Positions 14,029-15,230 of a stretch of DNA of 15,230 nt are shown here, in pieces. Numbering within the stretch: the first letter of the stretch is position 1; every line of letters starts with the position of its first letter. Under the pieces are notes generated by a model that saw nothing but the letters and a program-made list of their open reading frames with translations, was not told the origin of the DNA and ran no database searches. The stretch is from Pseudomonadota bacterium. Lineage in GTDB: Bacteria; Pseudomonadota; Alphaproteobacteria; Acetobacterales; Acetobacteraceae. Both the position numbers and the translations under genes were made by a program. The stretch is taken from assembly GCA_023424475.1 (NCBI GenBank), contig JAFADX010000219.1, forward strand, positions 1-15,230. Reading direction: 5' to 3'.

Positions 14029-14130
14029 GCGTCGCTCCGTTGTGTCGTGGGGAACCCGGACCCTATAGGGCGCCGCGCGCTCCTGGGCTACCGTTGCGCC
14101 AACGAGACCAGAACAGGAGGACCACGCCCC
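14029..14130. promoter_or_regulatory. Divergent promoter region between amidohydrolase and Bug-type gene
   Basis: CCCTATAGGG (14061-14070) is a perfect palindrome that offers a TATAGG -10 box on both strands. For rightward transcription TTGTGT (14040-14045) stands 18 bases upstream of TATAGG (14064-14069). CGTTG-CGC-CAACG (14092-14104) is a second inverted repeat, placed downstream of the proposed rightward start, as an operator might be. AGGAGG (14115-14120) is the ribosome binding site of the Bug-type gene. The 11083 palindrome is not repeated here. Confidence 0.45.
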
Positions 14131-15105
14131 ATGATCGATCGCCGCTCCGTCCTTGCCGGCATCCCGGCCGCGGCGCTGCTGCCCGCGGCCGCCCGCGCGC
14201 AAGGGGCCTATCCGGACCGTGCCGTGCGCTACATCGTGCCCTTTCCGCCGGGGGGGCTGACCGACATCATGGCGCGCCTCGTCGCGCAGAAGCTGTCCGA
14301 GATCTGGGGCAAGCCGGTCGTGGTGGAGAACCGCGCCGGCGGCAGCGGGCTGATCGGCGCCGACGCGGCCGCCAAGAGCGCGCCCGACGGCCACACGCTG
14401 CTCGCCATCACCATGACGCACACGGTGAACGCGACGCTGTTCCCCAATGCGCCGTTCGACTTCCGCCGCGACCTCGCCACCGTCTCGGTGCTGGGCTCGC
14501 TGCCGCTCGTCGTGGTGGTGAACGCGGAGAAGAGCCGCGCGCGCACGCTCGCCGACCTCATGCGCAGCGCCAGGACCGGGCGCCTCAACGCCGGCTCCTC
14601 CGGCTCCGGTTCGCCGCCGCATCTCGGCATCGAGCTCTTCCGCACCGCCGCGCAGGCCGGCGACAACATCACCCATGTGCCGTATCGCGGCGGGGCGCCG
14701 TCGGTCACCGACCTCGCGGCGGGCAATCTCGACTTCATGGTCTCGAACCTGCCCGAGTGCATCGCCCAGATCCAGGGCGGACGGCTCCGGCCCCTCGCCA
14801 TCACCTCCGCCACGCGGCACCCGCTGCTGCCCAGCGTGCCGACCGTGAAGGAAGCCGGGCAGCCGGGCCTCGAGATGACGAACTGGACCGCCATGATGGT
14901 GCCGGCCGGCGTGCCGGCCCCGGTGTTCGCGAAGATCGAGGCCGGCACCCTTGCCGCGATCGGGGACGCCGAGGTCGCGCGCAAGGCGCGCGACGGCGGC
15001 TTCGCGGTCGAGGGCTGGGACCGCGCGAGGTCCGCCGCCTTCGTCACCGCCGAGACCGACCGCTGGGCGCGCGTCATCCACGCTGCCGGGCTGCGTGTGG
15101 ACTGA
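14131..15105 (+). CDS. Bug/TctC-type periplasmic solute-binding protein of a tripartite tricarboxylate transporter
   Basis: A 324-residue exported protein that captures a small carboxylate for uptake. The signal peptide has twin arginines (DRRSVLAG, 3-10), a hydrophobic stretch and an ARA cleavage site (21-23), so Tat export is possible. The mature protein starts with the Bug pattern YPDRAVRYIVPFPPGG, with VPFPPGGLTD (36-45; Asp45 contacts the ligand in known Bug structures), VVVENRAGGSGLIGA (63-77), AKSAPDGHTLL, HVPYRGGAP and LPSVPTVKEAG. AGGAGG lies ten bases before the ATG. The TctA and TctB membrane subunits are not in the window; many such genes are orphans. Its stop overlaps the start of a dehydrogenase gene (TGATG), which suggests that transported substrate is oxidised next. 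Ligand not readable from sequence. Confidence 0.95.
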   Translation: MIDRRSVLAGIPAAALLPAAARAQGAYPDRAVRYIVPFPPGGLTDIMARLVAQKLSEIWGKPVVVENRAGGSGLIGADAAAKSAPDGHTLLAITMTHTVNATLFPNAPFDFRRDLATVSVLGSLPLVVVVNAEKSRARTLADLMRSARTGRLNAGSSGSGSPPHLGIELFRTAAQAGDNITHVPYRGGAPSVTDLAAGNLDFMVSNLPECIAQIQGGRLRPLAITSATRHPLLPSVPTVKEAGQPGLEMTNWTAMMVPAGVPAPVFAKIEAGTLAAIGDAEVARKARDGGFAVEGWDRARSAAFVTAETDRWARVIHAAGLRVD

Positions 15106-15230
15106 TGCGGCTCTCGCTCGAACAGGCCGAATCGCTGGCCCGCGCCGCGCTTTCGGGTGCGGGCGCATCGCCCGGCATGGCGGCCGCGACCGCGCGCGCG
15201 CTGGCGGCCGCGGAGGCCGCGGGCCAGGCC
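15105..15230 (+). CDS. Ldh_2-family malate/L-lactate/sulfolactate dehydrogenase, N-terminal fragment; 3' end outside window
   Basis: Only 42 codons are present. The start MRLSLEQAESLARAALSGAG, then SPGMAAATARALAAAEAAGQA, is the N-terminal helical pair of the YlbC/ComC type of NAD(P)-dependent 2-hydroxyacid dehydrogenases (Ldh_2), normally about 340-350 residues and continuing with an SHGLxRVP motif just past the window edge. The ATG overlaps the TGA of the Bug-type gene (TGATG), so the two are translationally coupled. Members act on malate, lactate, ureidoglycolate, diketogulonate or (R)-sulfolactate (ComC). Because a SuyAB-like operon is nearby, ComC is an attractive possibility, but so short a fragment cannot decide it. 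Confidence 0.72.
   Translation, partial: MRLSLEQAESLARAALSGAGASPGMAAATARALAAAEAAGQA

Noticed and set aside
12652..14130. Upstream + strand extension of the Bug-type frame, giving an 817-codon reading
   Set aside because: The upstream part is antisense to the M20 enzyme and lacks similarity; the signal peptide and AGGAGG place the start at 14131.
14029..15168. Upstream - strand extension of the M20 frame to 15168
   Set aside because: Antisense to the Bug-type gene, no M20 character before 14028, and a good ribosome binding site precedes the GTG at 14028.
1..15230. tRNA or rRNA genes, CRISPR arrays, insertion sequences, attachment sites
   Set aside because: No cloverleaf-like sequence, spaced direct repeats, transposase motifs or terminal inverted repeats were seen on reading both strands.

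Overview
The window is about 70% or more GC with strong G/C preference at third codon positions. Its gene content (coaBC-dut, a Bug/TctC-type binding protein, type III CoA-transferase, HutC-type regulator, AtzG/AtzE-like pair) points to an alphaproteobacterium, most likely Acetobacteraceae (Roseomonas-like). That placement is inferred from style and gene content, not from a marker gene. It looks like ordinary chromosome: I see no transposase, phage gene, tRNA, rRNA or CRISPR array.

Layout. Bases 1-2595 (+): the 3' part of coaBC, then dut, then a TTC38-like TPR protein, ending in a compact array of three hairpins (2592-2674). Bases 2725-5895 (-): a 61-residue AtzG-like subunit overlapping an amidase-signature hydrolase by ATGA, then a membrane glycosyltransferase with a DTDEG motif. 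Bases 5896-6206 are a 311-base divergent intergenic stretch. Bases 6207-7950 (+): a CaiB/BaiF CoA-transferase and a solitary BioY. Bases 8083-9348 (+): a 421-residue glutamate dehydrogenase with a structured leader, convergent across a strong hairpin with a class IV aminotransferase.

The most interesting part runs from 9395 to the end. A GntR/HutC regulator and the class IV aminotransferase are co-directional (37-base gap) and diverge from a two-gene operon of split UxaA-family subunits (94 aa SAF protein plus 391 aa large subunit). The split form and residues resemble (2R)-sulfolactate sulfo-lyase SuyAB. A perfect 15-bp palindrome sits between the two units and covers the putative -35 box of the operon. 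Beyond it lie an M20 amidohydrolase (-), a divergent Bug-type solute-binding protein (+) and, overlapping its stop codon, the start of an Ldh_2-family dehydrogenase, the family that contains ComC (R)-sulfolactate dehydrogenase. Together these suggest a sulfolactate or cysteate catabolic locus: uptake, oxidation/reduction, possible transamination coupled to glutamate dehydrogenase, and C-S cleavage to pyruvate and sulfite. This is a hypothesis; an altronate- or hexarate-type hydroxyacid is the main alternative.
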